From the NCBI GenBank assembly GCA_026389265.1, contig JAPLIE010000123.1:1-41381 (forward strand): a stretch of DNA of 41,381 nt. Reading direction: 5' to 3'. Origin of the DNA: Cyanobacteriota bacterium. GTDB taxonomy: Bacteria; Cyanobacteriota; Cyanobacteriia; PCC-6307; Cyanobiaceae. The notes under the pieces were generated by a model, which did no database searches, was not told the DNA's origin, and saw only the letters and a program-made list of their open reading frames with translations. Position 1 is the first letter of the stretch. Each line of letters opens with the position of its first letter. Shown in pieces: positions 32,164 to 41,381 of the stretch. The position numbers and the translations under genes are program-made.

Positions 32164-33183
32164 ATGAAGATCCTGTTCTGGGGCACCCCCGCCTACGCCC
32201 TGCCGAGCCTGGAGGCCCTGCTGGCGGCGGGACATCAGGTGGTGGGGGTCGTGAGCCAGCCCGACCGGCGCCGCGGACGGGGCAAGGCCCTGATGGCCTC
32301 GCCGGTGAAGGCCCGGGCCCTGGAACTGGGCCTGCCGGTGTTCACGCCGGAGCGGATCCGCAGGGAACCCGATTGCCAGAGCGAACTGGCCGCCCTGAGA
32401 GCCGACCTCTCGGTGGTGGTGGCCTTCGGCCAGATCCTGCCACCCCAGGTGCTGAACCAGCCCCCCCTGGGTTGCTGGAATGCCCATGGCTCCCTGCTGC
32501 CCCGCTGGCGGGGGGCGGCCCCGATTCAGTGGTGCCTCTTGGAAGGAGACCCCGAAACCGGGGTAGGAATCATGGCCATGGAGGCGGGTCTCGACACGGG
32601 CCCCGTGCTGCTGGAACGGCGCCTTGCCGTGGGCCTGCTGGAGAATGCCGCCCAGCTGGGAGAACGGCTAGCCGGGCTCAGCGGCGATCTGCTGGTGGAC
32701 GCCATCGATCGGATCGCCGCGGTGGGCGAAGGCCCTGAGGCCGAACGGTTTGCACAGCTTGGAGTGCGCACCCAGCCCAACGAGGGAACCACCTACGCCC
32801 GCCTTCTGACCAAGGAGGACACCATCGTGGACTGGAGCGCTTCAGCCCTGGCGGTGCATCGGCGTGTGATGGGACTCTATCCCGGCGCCCAGACCCGCTG
32901 GCGGGGCCAGAGGCTGAAACTCCTGGCCACCGAGCCGCTGGTGCAGAGGCTGCGGGAGCAGCTCACCCCCGAGGGTCGCTGCCTGGCGGGTCTCTGGGGC
33001 GGTCGCGAGGACCGGGAGCCGGGCACCCTGCTGGCCCTGGCCGAGGGGGTCGGGGCGGTGGTGGCGACCGGCGGCTGTCCACTGCTGATCAAAAAAGCAC
33101 AGCTGGAAGGCAAGTCAGCGGTGGGGGGGTCGGCCCTTCTCCAGCAGCTGAATCTTCGCGTTGGCGACAGCCTCGGACCCTGA
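32164..33183 (+). CDS. fmt: Methionyl-tRNA formyltransferase
   Basis: Fmt formylates initiator Met-tRNA with 10-formyltetrahydrofolate so that translation can start. The 339-residue protein has the formyltransferase core: MKILFWGTPAYALPSLEALL, the catalytic Asn-His pair in CWNAHGSLLPRWRGAAPIQW (N106, H108), and the active-site Asp in MEAGLDTGPVLL (D144). The C-terminal OB-like domain includes VMGLYPGAQTRWRGQRLKLL. ATG 32164 gives the standard opening; the frame is open earlier without conserved sequence. The 222 bases after it up to the next gene's end contain no gene I can support, only a small inverted repeat (CCTCAG-aggg-CTGAGG, 33404-33419) at the end of the facing gene. Confidence 0.96.
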   Translation: MKILFWGTPAYALPSLEALLAAGHQVVGVVSQPDRRRGRGKALMASPVKARALELGLPVFTPERIRREPDCQSELAALRADLSVVVAFGQILPPQVLNQPPLGCWNAHGSLLPRWRGAAPIQWCLLEGDPETGVGIMAMEAGLDTGPVLLERRLAVGLLENAAQLGERLAGLSGDLLVDAIDRIAAVGEGPEAERFAQLGVRTQPNEGTTYARLLTKEDTIVDWSASALAVHRRVMGLYPGAQTRWRGQRLKLLATEPLVQRLREQLTPEGRCLAGLWGGREDREPGTLLALAEGVGAVVATGGCPLLIKKAQLEGKSAVGGSALLQQLNLRVGDSLGP

Positions 33184-33405
33184 GCCCGCGAGGCAGAGCC
33201 GCCTGACCATGGCGACTTGATGGCCATGGCCAGGGATACTGCGGAATCGGTCCACAGAATCGGCTTGTCTGATCCGCCGGGAAACTCTTGGCCGCTAGCT
33301 GGTGAGCCATGCTGCAGTTCCCGAAGGCCAACAGCACCCGACAGCCTTGCTTGGGTCTACGCAGCCTGACGGGGCTTAAATGCCGCGATTGTTCGGCCGA
33401 CGACC

Positions 33406-33612
33406 TCAGAGGGCTGAGGCGCCCACAACGGAGTCTTGGCCCTGGCGACGTTGCAGCTCGTGGAGCCCCTCAAGCTGGTTGTAGACAGCCACCAGCTGAT
33501 CCCGGATGTGGCGACTGTTGTCGATTTTCTCGAGCGAAAGAAGCATAGTTTCGATCTGACCCTTGCAATCGATCAGCACGCGGCATTCGGGGGAACCGGG
33601 TTCGTAGGGCAT
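33406..33612 (-). CDS. Small conserved-looking protein of unknown function
   Basis: This 68-residue protein is not recognised. It reads MPYEPGSPECRVLIDCKGQ, then an amphipathic helical stretch (IETMLLSLEKIDNSRHIRDQ, LVAVYNQLEGLHELQRRQ) and a short polar tail. The balanced composition, ATG start and helix periodicity favour a real gene over the longer opposite-strand frames here, which are Gly/Ser/Arg-rich. It follows the DEAD-box helicase on the same strand after 100 bases. Two cysteines near the N-terminus could bind a metal or be redox-active. No function is proposed. Confidence 0.62.
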   Translation of the reverse strand: MPYEPGSPECRVLIDCKGQIETMLLSLEKIDNSRHIRDQLVAVYNQLEGLHELQRRQGQDSVVGASAL

Positions 33613-33712
33613 GGCATCAGTGGGTGCGAAGTTAGTTCAATCGAGCCTTGGTCTCCAGACTGTCGCTTTCACTGCCATTCGGCAGGGTCGCAGCACGTTG
33701 CTAAAGAAGCAA

Positions 33713-35062
33713 TCAGCGGGAGCGGGGGCGGCGCCCCGGGGTCCGCTGGGGCTGCCCAGGGCCGTCACGGCGGCGGCCGCGGCCGCCGCTGAGGTCGAGT
33801 GGAGGAGCGGAGAGCACGGTGGGCTCGAAGCCGGGCACCTCCTGCCGGGGCAGGGGCGAAGCGACCAGCCGCTCGATGGCGCGCAGGAGCTCATGCTCTT
33901 CAGCCGCCACCAGGGAGATGGCGTGGCCATTCTGTCCGGCCCGGCCCGTGCGTCCGATGCGGTGCACGTAGTCTTCCGCCACGTTGGGCAGGTCCAGGTT
34001 CACCACATGGGGCAGCTGGTGGATATCAATGCCGCGGGCGGCGATGTCGGTGGCCACCAGCACGCGCACCTCACCGCTCTTAAAGCCGGCCAGGGCGCGG
34101 GTGCGGGCTCCCTGGCTTTTGTTGCCGTGGATGGCGGCGGCGGAGAGGCCCTCCCTCTCGAGCCGTTCGGCCACCTTGTTGGCGCCGTGCTTGGTGCGGG
34201 AGAACACCAGCACCTGCTGCCAGTCATTGCTGCGGATCAGATGGCTGAGCAGATCTGCCTTGCGGGCCATGTCGCAGGGATGGAGCACCTGCTCCACCAG
34301 CGGTGCCGCCTGGTTCTCCGGGGTGGCCTGCAACTGCACCGGACTGTGGAGCAGACCCTGGGCAAGCCTGCGGATCTCGGGGGAGAAGGTAGCGGAAAAG
34401 AGCAGGTTCTGACGCTTGGCCGGCAACAGGCTGAGGATGCGGCGGATGTCGCGGATGAAGCCCATGTCGAGCATCCGGTCGGCCTCATCCAGCACCAGGA
34501 TCTCCACCTGATCGAGGCGAAGGGCACGCTGCTGATGGAGATCCATCAGGCGACCGGGGGTGGCCACCAGAATATCGGTGCCGTGGCGCAGACGATTGAT
34601 CTGGGGGTTGGGACTGACGCCGCCGAACACCACATCGGAGCGCAGATCCAGATAGCGGCCATAGGCCACCACGCTCTCGGCCACCTGAGCAGCCAGTTCG
34701 CGGGTGGGGGTGAGCACCAAGGCCCTCACCTGGCCTGCACGAGCCTTGGGTCCATGTCGGAGTCGCTCCAGCATCGGCAAGGTGAAGCCGGCCGTCTTAC
34801 CGGTACCGGTCTGGGCCGCCGCCATCACATCGTGGCCTTCAAGCACGGCCGGGATGCAGGTCAGCTGGATGGGGGAAGGGGTGCGGTAGCCCTTGGCCGC
34901 CACGGCCTTGAGCAAGGGTTCGGAAAGGCCGAGCTGCTCGAACTCCACCGCGAGGGCGGCCACCGGAGCGGTGAGGTTGGTGGGCGCATCGGGGGCTCCG
35001 CTCCTCACTTGGGGTCCTGAACCGGCTCCGGAGCGGCTCTCGGCGACGGCGGCCAACCCCAC
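33713..35062 (-). CDS. DEAD-box RNA helicase (RhlE/Crh-like)
   Basis: This ATP-dependent RNA helicase of 449 residues has all motifs in order: Q motif GYRTPSPIQ, motif [10 protein letters not shown] (82-90), Ia PTRELA, Ib ATPGRL, II DEAD, III SAT, IV-V region [14 protein letters not shown] and [11 protein letters not shown], and [10 protein letters not shown]. The N-terminal 35 residues are a low-complexity leader and the C-terminal tail ([13 protein letters not shown]...) is short, basic and probably RNA-binding. Of known groups RhlE fits best, from the order and the Arg-rich tail. The start GTG at 35062 is not certain; the core needs only residues from about 40. In cyanobacteria such helicases respond to cold and light redox state (CrhR/CrhC), which cannot be judged here. 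Confidence 0.93.
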   Translation of the reverse strand: MGLAAVAESRSGAGSGPQVRSGAPDAPTNLTAPVAALAVEFEQLGLSEPLLKAVAAKGYRTPSPIQLTCIPAVLEGHDVMAAAQTGTGKTAGFTLPMLERLRHGPKARAGQVRALVLTPTRELAAQVAESVVAYGRYLDLRSDVVFGGVSPNPQINRLRHGTDILVATPGRLMDLHQQRALRLDQVEILVLDEADRMLDMGFIRDIRRILSLLPAKRQNLLFSATFSPEIRRLAQGLLHSPVQLQATPENQAAPLVEQVLHPCDMARKADLLSHLIRSNDWQQVLVFSRTKHGANKVAERLEREGLSAAAIHGNKSQGARTRALAGFKSGEVRVLVATDIAARGIDIHQLPHVVNLDLPNVAEDYVHRIGRTGRAGQNGHAISLVAAEEHELLRAIERLVASPLPRQEVPGFEPTVLSAPPLDLSGGRGRRRDGPGQPQRTPGRRPRSR

Positions 35063-35265
35063 TCCAGGGGCGCCGGGATCGAGGGTCGCGCCTGCGCTGC
35101 GCGGTGCGGATCGCCGGCGGCGAACGGATTCGGAAGAGGAGGAAGTGATCGCGATGCGGCATCAGGATCTCCACCCTAAGCAGGGGCCGCTAGACGCTTC
35201 GTCGACCCTGCACCCCAAGGTCTTACCCCTGGCCGAGAGCAGACGCGCGGAACGGTGCAGTGGCC

Positions 35266-35613
35266 TCAGCGGGGCTGGTGGGAGCCGCAGCGCTCACACG
35301 GACCTTTCGGAAGCACGGCGCAGCGCAGCAAGGGGGAGAGGGCATTGAAGCGGCAGGAGGGATCGCCGATCACCCAGCCCCCCTTCCAGGGTCGGGCATC
35401 GGCAGGCCGCTGCTGGGGCTTCACGTCGAGGGCCACGGCAACGAGCTCATAGCGGCCATCCCGGAGGCGGTAGCGGTGGGAGCGCTGCAGCACGAGGAAG
35501 CTGCGCCCGCCATGCTCAAGCCAGCGTCCGGGTTGGGGAGAGTCGGCCAGATCATCAAGATCGAGTTCCTCGAGCAAAACCAGGCTGTGGGGATCGCGCA
35601 GCTGAACTCGCAT
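35266..35613 (-). CDS. Cyanobacterial protein of unknown function (probably DUF6464 family)
   Basis: The 115-residue protein starts MRVQLRDPHSLVLLEELDL and has a beta-rich middle (RSFLVLQRSHRYRLRDGRYE, LVAVALDVKPQ). Its end WVIGDPSCRFNALSPLLRC plus AVLPKGPCERC carries four cysteines in a pattern I associate with a cyanobacteria-only family, which I believe is DUF6464; that number is from memory. The cysteines may bind zinc. ATG 35613 overlaps the stop of the terC-like gene (TGATG), so it is translated by coupling with that membrane protein. The 203 bases between its stop and the helicase start hold no gene that I can support. Confidence 0.75.
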   Translation of the reverse strand: MRVQLRDPHSLVLLEELDLDDLADSPQPGRWLEHGGRSFLVLQRSHRYRLRDGRYELVAVALDVKPQQRPADARPWKGGWVIGDPSCRFNALSPLLRCAVLPKGPCERCGSHQPR

Positions 35614-36503
35614 CAATCCACCTGGGACACTTCAACCACAACGCCAGTCCCTGGCAGTGGTGGTGCGCCGTGAGGGGGCCCCTCCGGGGCGACAGCTGAG
35701 CCAGCCAACGGTGCTGCAGAGCTTGGTGGGTCGTTGCGGGAGGAGAATCCCCAGGCAAAGATCACGGCAACGCTGAGCAGCACAGCCCACTCCGGCAAGA
35801 CCAGATCCGGTTTGATCACTCGCACCAGCAGGCGCATGCCCACCAGGGCCACGGCCAGATAGCCCGAGGTTTCCAGGTGGCGGAACTCTTCCAGCCAGCG
35901 GATGAACAATTCGGCCGTGAGGCGCAGGGCCACCACCCCGATCACACCGCCGGCCATCACCAGCACCAGCCTGTCGGTGACGGCCACTGCGGCCGCCACG
36001 CTGTCGAGGGAGAAGGCCAGATCGGTGAGCCCGAGGGTAACCACCACCCCCACCAGCCTGCGGATCTGGCCGCTGGCATCAGGCACCACCGCCGAGGGCG
36101 ACGGAATCTGGCCGTCAGCGACGACGGCGGCCGGGGTGTCACCGGTCGCCGGTTCGGCCCCGGGGGCCTCGTCCGCGGCCAGAAGGTGCGAGCCGGAAAG
36201 CCAGAGCAGGTAGGCGGCGGCCATCAACTGGAGGGGCCAAAAGCGCAGCACCCAGCGGGCCGCGATGATCAGCGCGATTCGGAAGCCCAGGGCCAGCAGC
36301 AGGCCGAAATTCAGGGCCTGGCGCTGTTTCTGCGGGTCATGCAGCCGCCTGGAGATCGCCGCCAGCGCAATCGCGTTGTCGGCCGAGAGCACCACCTCCA
36401 GCACCACCAGAAGCGGAAGCACTACCAGCACCTCCCCCCACTGGTCGACGCCTTGGAGGAGGGTTGTAAGGGAAGGCAGCGTCTCCGCTTCCATGGGCAC
36501 CAT
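35613..36503 (-). CDS. TerC/Alx family integral membrane protein
   Basis: TerC-family proteins are membrane proteins now linked to Mn2+ export and, in plants, thylakoid protein insertion. The 296 residues hold about seven helices with the two family acidic motifs: VLEVVLSADNAIALAAISR in helix 1-2 and TDLAFSLDSVAAAVAVT in a later helix, where the aspartates are expected to bind the cation. Between them lies a polar loop of about 50 residues (APGAEPATGDTPAAVVADG), longer than usual. The Pro/Ala-rich C-terminal tail is cytoplasmic in prediction. ATG 36503 or 36494 are both possible; the longer open frame reading back to 37046 lies opposite another gene and is not credible. It may act on manganese like the UPF0016 pair in this window. 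Confidence 0.88.
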   Translation of the reverse strand: MVPMEAETLPSLTTLLQGVDQWGEVLVVLPLLVVLEVVLSADNAIALAAISRRLHDPQKQRQALNFGLLLALGFRIALIIAARWVLRFWPLQLMAAAYLLWLSGSHLLAADEAPGAEPATGDTPAAVVADGQIPSPSAVVPDASGQIRRLVGVVVTLGLTDLAFSLDSVAAAVAVTDRLVLVMAGGVIGVVALRLTAELFIRWLEEFRHLETSGYLAVALVGMRLLVRVIKPDLVLPEWAVLLSVAVIFAWGFSSRNDPPSSAAPLAGSAVAPEGPPHGAPPLPGTGVVVEVSQVD

Positions 36504-36642
36504 TGTTGGGGGGTAGGGGCCTCGGCGCGACCAGGACGGGGGCGAAGGGTCGGCCCTCCGGACCATCGGCGAACCCGGTGGCTGGAATCGGGAGTCGCGG
36601 GCGGGACAATGGAATGAACCTAGGAAAGCCGGATCACTGCCT

Positions 36643-38522
<1,880 letters not shown>

Positions 38523-38568
38523 TGTCGTAGCTCCGAGCGGTGTTCTGGGGGCCTGAATCCATTCCCGC

Positions 38569-39468
38569 TCAACTGCGCAGCGGGCAATGGCGGCCCACCA
38601 GAGCAGCCCCCAGCCCCAGCCGGTTCTGGTTGGCGTAGGCCTCGGCCTCCAAGGCCCGCTCCGCCAAGGTGGCCTCGGCATACGTGGGTTGGTCGAGCTG
38701 TTCGGCCAGTTCCGGAGTGAGCTGGTTGTTGATTCCCAGAAGCTTCGGCGAGGCTCGAAGTCCGCCGCCGAAACAGCTCTGGGCCACGTGAATGGCCTCA
38801 TGGTTGAGCACCCGGGCGAAATCGAGGGTGCCGTGGCCCACCACGGAGGGATCAATCCTGAGGGTGCGGGAGGCGCCATCCCATTCCGCAGCCGCCGCCC
38901 GTTTGCGGGGTTTGGTCAGGTCGAGCTGCACTCCCACATCCTGCAAGGTGCGCAAGAGTTCCACCACGGCCTCCCGCTCCTTGTCGAAGCTGGGGGGGAG
39001 GTCAATCAGGGCTCGAATCTGAGCCAAACTCAGGGGGGGCTCCCCCGGACGCCGATGGTAGAAATAACGGGTTCCTCCACCGCTGAGGTATTCCACCCGG
39101 GGCGTCCAGCGGGCATCGCCCTCGGCGAGTTGTTGCAGCAGGCCCTGCCGCAGCAGCACTTGAGGACGGCGACGGGGATCGGGAGGAGGGTCGAACCGCT
39201 CCATCAATCCAGGGGCCAGTGGGTAGCGCACGGCCAGGGAGGCCACACCCTGGAGCAGATCCGGTGCCGCCGCCAGCAGCAGGGTGGCGGCGGCCACGCC
39301 AAGGGCGATGGCGCTACCCGCCGGCAGCAAGCTCGCCGGCCGCAGCAGCTGGCCGCAACGGCGACAACGGGGCCGGCGCACCAGCGGATCCGATAGTCGG
39401 ATCACGGCACCGCGGCAATCGGGGCAGCGATAACGGGCCAAGAACGCGCCAAAACTTGCCCACAGCAT
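38569..39468 (-). CDS. Membrane-anchored zinc-ribbon protein with a predicted HExxH metalloprotease-like domain
   Basis: I do not know this protein by name. It starts with an N-terminal zinc ribbon (CPDC 15-18, CRRC 35-38), then a membrane helix (AIALGVAAATLLLAAA, about 53-68), and a soluble region of about 220 residues. That region contains NHEAIHVAQSC (HEAIH 223-227) and, 50 residues on, RALEAEAYANQ (E274/E276), where a third metal ligand could sit as in gluzincin proteases. Known homologues are unfamiliar to me. The ATG 39468 opens with MLWASFGAFLARYRCPDC. The gene is divergent from mfd across 104 bases and convergent with gap. The protease call rests on motif only. Confidence 0.68.
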   Translation of the reverse strand: MLWASFGAFLARYRCPDCRGAVIRLSDPLVRRPRCRRCGQLLRPASLLPAGSAIALGVAAATLLLAAAPDLLQGVASLAVRYPLAPGLMERFDPPPDPRRRPQVLLRQGLLQQLAEGDARWTPRVEYLSGGGTRYFYHRRPGEPPLSLAQIRALIDLPPSFDKEREAVVELLRTLQDVGVQLDLTKPRKRAAAAEWDGASRTLRIDPSVVGHGTLDFARVLNHEAIHVAQSCFGGGLRASPKLLGINNQLTPELAEQLDQPTYAEATLAERALEAEAYANQNRLGLGAALVGRHCPLRS

Positions 39469-39572
39469 GGATCGGTTTCGCCCCGACTGAGGCCGCTGCC
39501 CGGCGGTGACATGGGCCTGTGTTTTGCGAAGGGAGGGGACTTGCGAGGATCAACGTTCCCAACCGAGCCACG

Positions 39573-41381
39573 ATGCCCCTCTCCCCCCTGGTGTGCCAGC
39601 TGCAGCAGGTGCCCCTCACCCGGGAGGTGCTGGCCCGCAGTGAGCGTCCGGAACGGCTGCGGCTCGGGTGGGCCGGCCGGGCCGGCCGGGCCCTGATCAC
39701 CAGTGCCCTGGCGAGGGTGGCCGAAGCACCGTTGCTGGTGGTGGTGCCCACCCTGGAGGAAGCGGGCCGCATGGCGGCGCTGTTGGAGCTGATGGGCTGG
39801 CAGAGCTGCCAGCTCTATCCCACCAGCGAGGGGTCGCCCTACGAACCATTCGATCCCACCAGTGAGATCACCTGGGGGCAGCTGCAGGTGCTGGCGGAAC
39901 TGCTCGATCCGGAGGCCGGCGGCAAGCGGCTGGCGATCGTGGCCACCGAGCGGGCCCTGCAGCCCCATCTGCCCCCACCGGATGTGCTCGCCGGCCGCTG
40001 CCTCACCCTGCGGCGCGGCGACACGCTGGACATCGAAGAACTGGGCGCCACCCTGGCGCGCCTCGGCTACGAGAGGGTGCCCAGCATCGAGCAGGAGGGC
40101 ACCTGGAGCCGCCGCGGCGACATCATCGACCTCTTTCCCGTCAGCGCCGAGCTGCCGGTGCGCCTGGAGCTGTTCGGAGAGGAACTGGAGAAGCTGCGGG
40201 AATTCGATCCGGCCAGCCAGCGTTCCCTGGATGCGATCGAGCGGGTACGGCTCACCCCCACCAGCCACGCGCCGCTGATCGCCGACGCCCTGCGCGAGCG
40301 GATGCCCGAGGGGTTGGAGGCCCTGCTTAGCCCCGAAGCCCTCGATCAACTGCTGGAGGGGGGCACCCCCGAAGGAATGCGGCGCCTGCTGGGCCTGGCC
40401 TGGGAGGAACCGGCCTCGCTGCTCGACTATCTGCCCGCCGGCACCCTGATCGCCCTGGAGGAAAGGCGCCATTGCCTGGCCCATGGCCAACAGTGGTTCG
40501 ACCACGCCGCCTCCCACCACCGCGAGGTGGTGCAGGAGCTGGAGTTGGCGGCCTCCCTGCTACCGGCGAGCCTTCACCGCCACCCCGCCGAGGCCCTGGC
40601 GGCCCTCGACGCCTTCCGAGGCTTCGATCTGGCCGAACTGCATGAGAGCGACCGTCACCCCAACAGCTTCGATCTGGCCAGCCGGGCGGTGCCGGCCCAC
40701 CCCAATGCCTTCGGCCGCCTGGCCGGCCTGGTGAAGGGGTATCAGGCCGGGAAGGCTCGGGTGTGGCTGGTGTCGGCCCAGCCCAGCCGGGCTGTGGCCC
40801 TGCTGGAGGAGCACGACTGCATCGCCCGCTTCGTGCCCAATTCCCTCGACACTCCGGCGATCGAGCGGCTGATCGAGCAGAACACGCCGGTGGCCCTCAA
40901 GAGCCGCGGCACCGCCGAGCTGGAGGGCCTGGAGCTGCCCGCCTGGAAGTTCGTGCTGCTCACCGACCGGGAGTTCTTTGGCCAGCACAGCCTGGCCGCC
41001 AGTGGCTACGTGCGCCGCCGCCGCCGCGCCGCCAGCCGCACGGTCGATCCGTTGCGCATGGTGCCCGGCGACTTCGTGGTGCACCGCAACCACGGCATCG
41101 GCCGCTTCCTGAAACTCGAGAAGCTGGCGATCGGCGGCGAAGCGCGCGACTACCTGGTGGTTCAGTACGCCGATGGCCTGCTGCGGGTGGCGGCCGACCA
41201 GCTGGGCAGCCTGGGCCGCTACCGCGCCAGCAGCGAGACCCCGCCCGAGCTCAACCGCATGGGCGGCAGCGCCTGGACGAAGGCCAAGGAGCGGGCCCGC
41301 AAGGCGGTGGCCCGGGTGGCGATGGACCTGGTGAAGCTCTATGCCGAGCGCCACAAGGCGCCGGGCTTCGCCTTCCCCCCC
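39573..41381 (+). CDS. mfd: Transcription-repair coupling factor Mfd, N-terminal part (3' end outside window)
   Basis: Mfd removes RNA polymerase stalled at DNA lesions and recruits UvrA. The gene runs off the window after 603 codons, about half of the usual length of roughly 1150. The N-terminal UvrB-like module is present (LLVVVPTLEEAGRMAALLEL, YPTSEGSPYEPFDPTSE, GTWSRRGDIIDLFP), as is the RNA-polymerase-interacting CarD-like domain (VPGDFVVHRNHGIGRF, YLVVQYADGLLRVAADQL). The last part, VARVAMDLVKLYAERHKAPG, leads into the translocase domain that lies beyond the edge. ATG 39573 is the start. The 104 bases upstream are shared with the divergent zinc-ribbon gene and must carry both promoters. 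Confidence 0.96.
   Translation, partial: MPLSPLVCQLQQVPLTREVLARSERPERLRLGWAGRAGRALITSALARVAEAPLLVVVPTLEEAGRMAALLELMGWQSCQLYPTSEGSPYEPFDPTSEITWGQLQVLAELLDPEAGGKRLAIVATERALQPHLPPPDVLAGRCLTLRRGDTLDIEELGATLARLGYERVPSIEQEGTWSRRGDIIDLFPVSAELPVRLELFGEELEKLREFDPASQRSLDAIERVRLTPTSHAPLIADALRERMPEGLEALLSPEALDQLLEGGTPEGMRRLLGLAWEEPASLLDYLPAGTLIALEERRHCLAHGQQWFDHAASHHREVVQELELAASLLPASLHRHPAEALAALDAFRGFDLAELHESDRHPNSFDLASRAVPAHPNAFGRLAGLVKGYQAGKARVWLVSAQPSRAVALLEEHDCIARFVPNSLDTPAIERLIEQNTPVALKSRGTAELEGLELPAWKFVLLTDREFFGQHSLAASGYVRRRRRAASRTVDPLRMVPGDFVVHRNHGIGRFLKLEKLAIGGEARDYLVVQYADGLLRVAADQLGSLGRYRASSETPPELNRMGGSAWTKAKERARKAVARVAMDLVKLYAERHKAPGFAFPP

Noticed and set aside
33404-33419. Inverted repeat CCTCAG-aggg-CTGAGG as terminator
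   Set aside because: It overlaps the end of the small minus-strand gene, is only 6 bp and has no T-run.
33611-35020. Long plus-strand open frame of about 469 codons
   Set aside because: It is the mirror of the DEAD-box helicase; composition is Gly/His/Gln-rich with no motif, while the minus strand carries every helicase motif.

Overview
The window is a GC-rich, gene-dense piece of a cyanobacterial chromosome. Oxygenic phototrophy is shown by psb30 (Ycf12), the aerobic Mg-protoporphyrin cyclase acsF, Calvin-cycle enzymes and several cyanobacterial/plastid families (Ycf20, DUF2996, half-size UPF0016 proteins). The phosphoribulokinase is of the proteobacterial class I type. Together with the GC content and gene order, this points to the Synechococcus/Cyanobium (alpha-cyanobacterial) lineage; that assignment is inference. 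I see no insertion sequence, phage gene, CRISPR array, rRNA or tRNA. This looks like core chromosome, so the interesting signals lie in odd versions of core genes rather than in an accessory island.

Layout. 1-5.8 kb (+): 3' end of lpxD, leuB, class I prk, a small unknown protein, prepilin peptidase pilD, accD, and an exported unknown protein overlapping accD. 5.8-8.2 kb (+): a Gfo/Idh oxidoreductase and class II aldolase fba, closed by a strong intrinsic terminator. It is followed by a previously unannotated array of seven 13-bp tandem repeats. 8.3-11.2 kb (-): a large UPF0182 membrane protein, divergent from thrC. 11.3-14.2 kb (+): thrC, a ThiS/MoaD-like sulfur carrier and a bicupin whose 3' end overlaps the convergent ftsH. 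14.1-16.2 kb (-): an ftsH paralogue without the usual first membrane helix. 16.2-18.5 kb: rpmF (+) overlapping tail-to-tail with the (-) operon cbbY-ycf20-glyK. 18.5-21.8 kb (+): recJ and a CLC channel/antiporter. 21.9-22.0 kb (-): psb30.

22.1-33.2 kb (+): a CxxCxxCC protein, two half-size UPF0016 transporters, an RNB-family protein whose catalytic residues appear lost, ubiX, a LapA-like membrane protein probably started at CTG, DUF2996, acsF, tldD, tldE and fmt. 33.4-36.5 kb (-): a small unknown protein, a DEAD-box helicase, a cyanobacterial unknown and a TerC-family protein. 36.6-38.5 kb (+): an unknown protein with an internal duplication, translationally coupled to a GapA-like GAPDH. 38.6-39.5 kb (-): a membrane-anchored zinc-ribbon/HExxH protein. 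39.6 kb to the edge (+): the 5' part of mfd.

How the genes fit together. prk, fba and gap supply Calvin-cycle or glycolytic steps. cbbY (repair of a Rubisco inhibitor) and glyK (last step of photorespiratory salvage) form a compact operon with ycf20. acsF, psb30, DUF2996, ftsH and the UPF0016 pair relate to chlorophyll supply and photosystem assembly or repair. The rest is housekeeping: leucine and threonine synthesis, lipid A, malonyl-CoA, formylation of initiator tRNA, and repair. No clear novel multi-gene defence or mobile system was found. The best candidates for undescribed biology are the degenerate RNB protein, the 13-bp repeat array, the duplication protein coupled to gap, and the zinc-ribbon/HExxH membrane protein.
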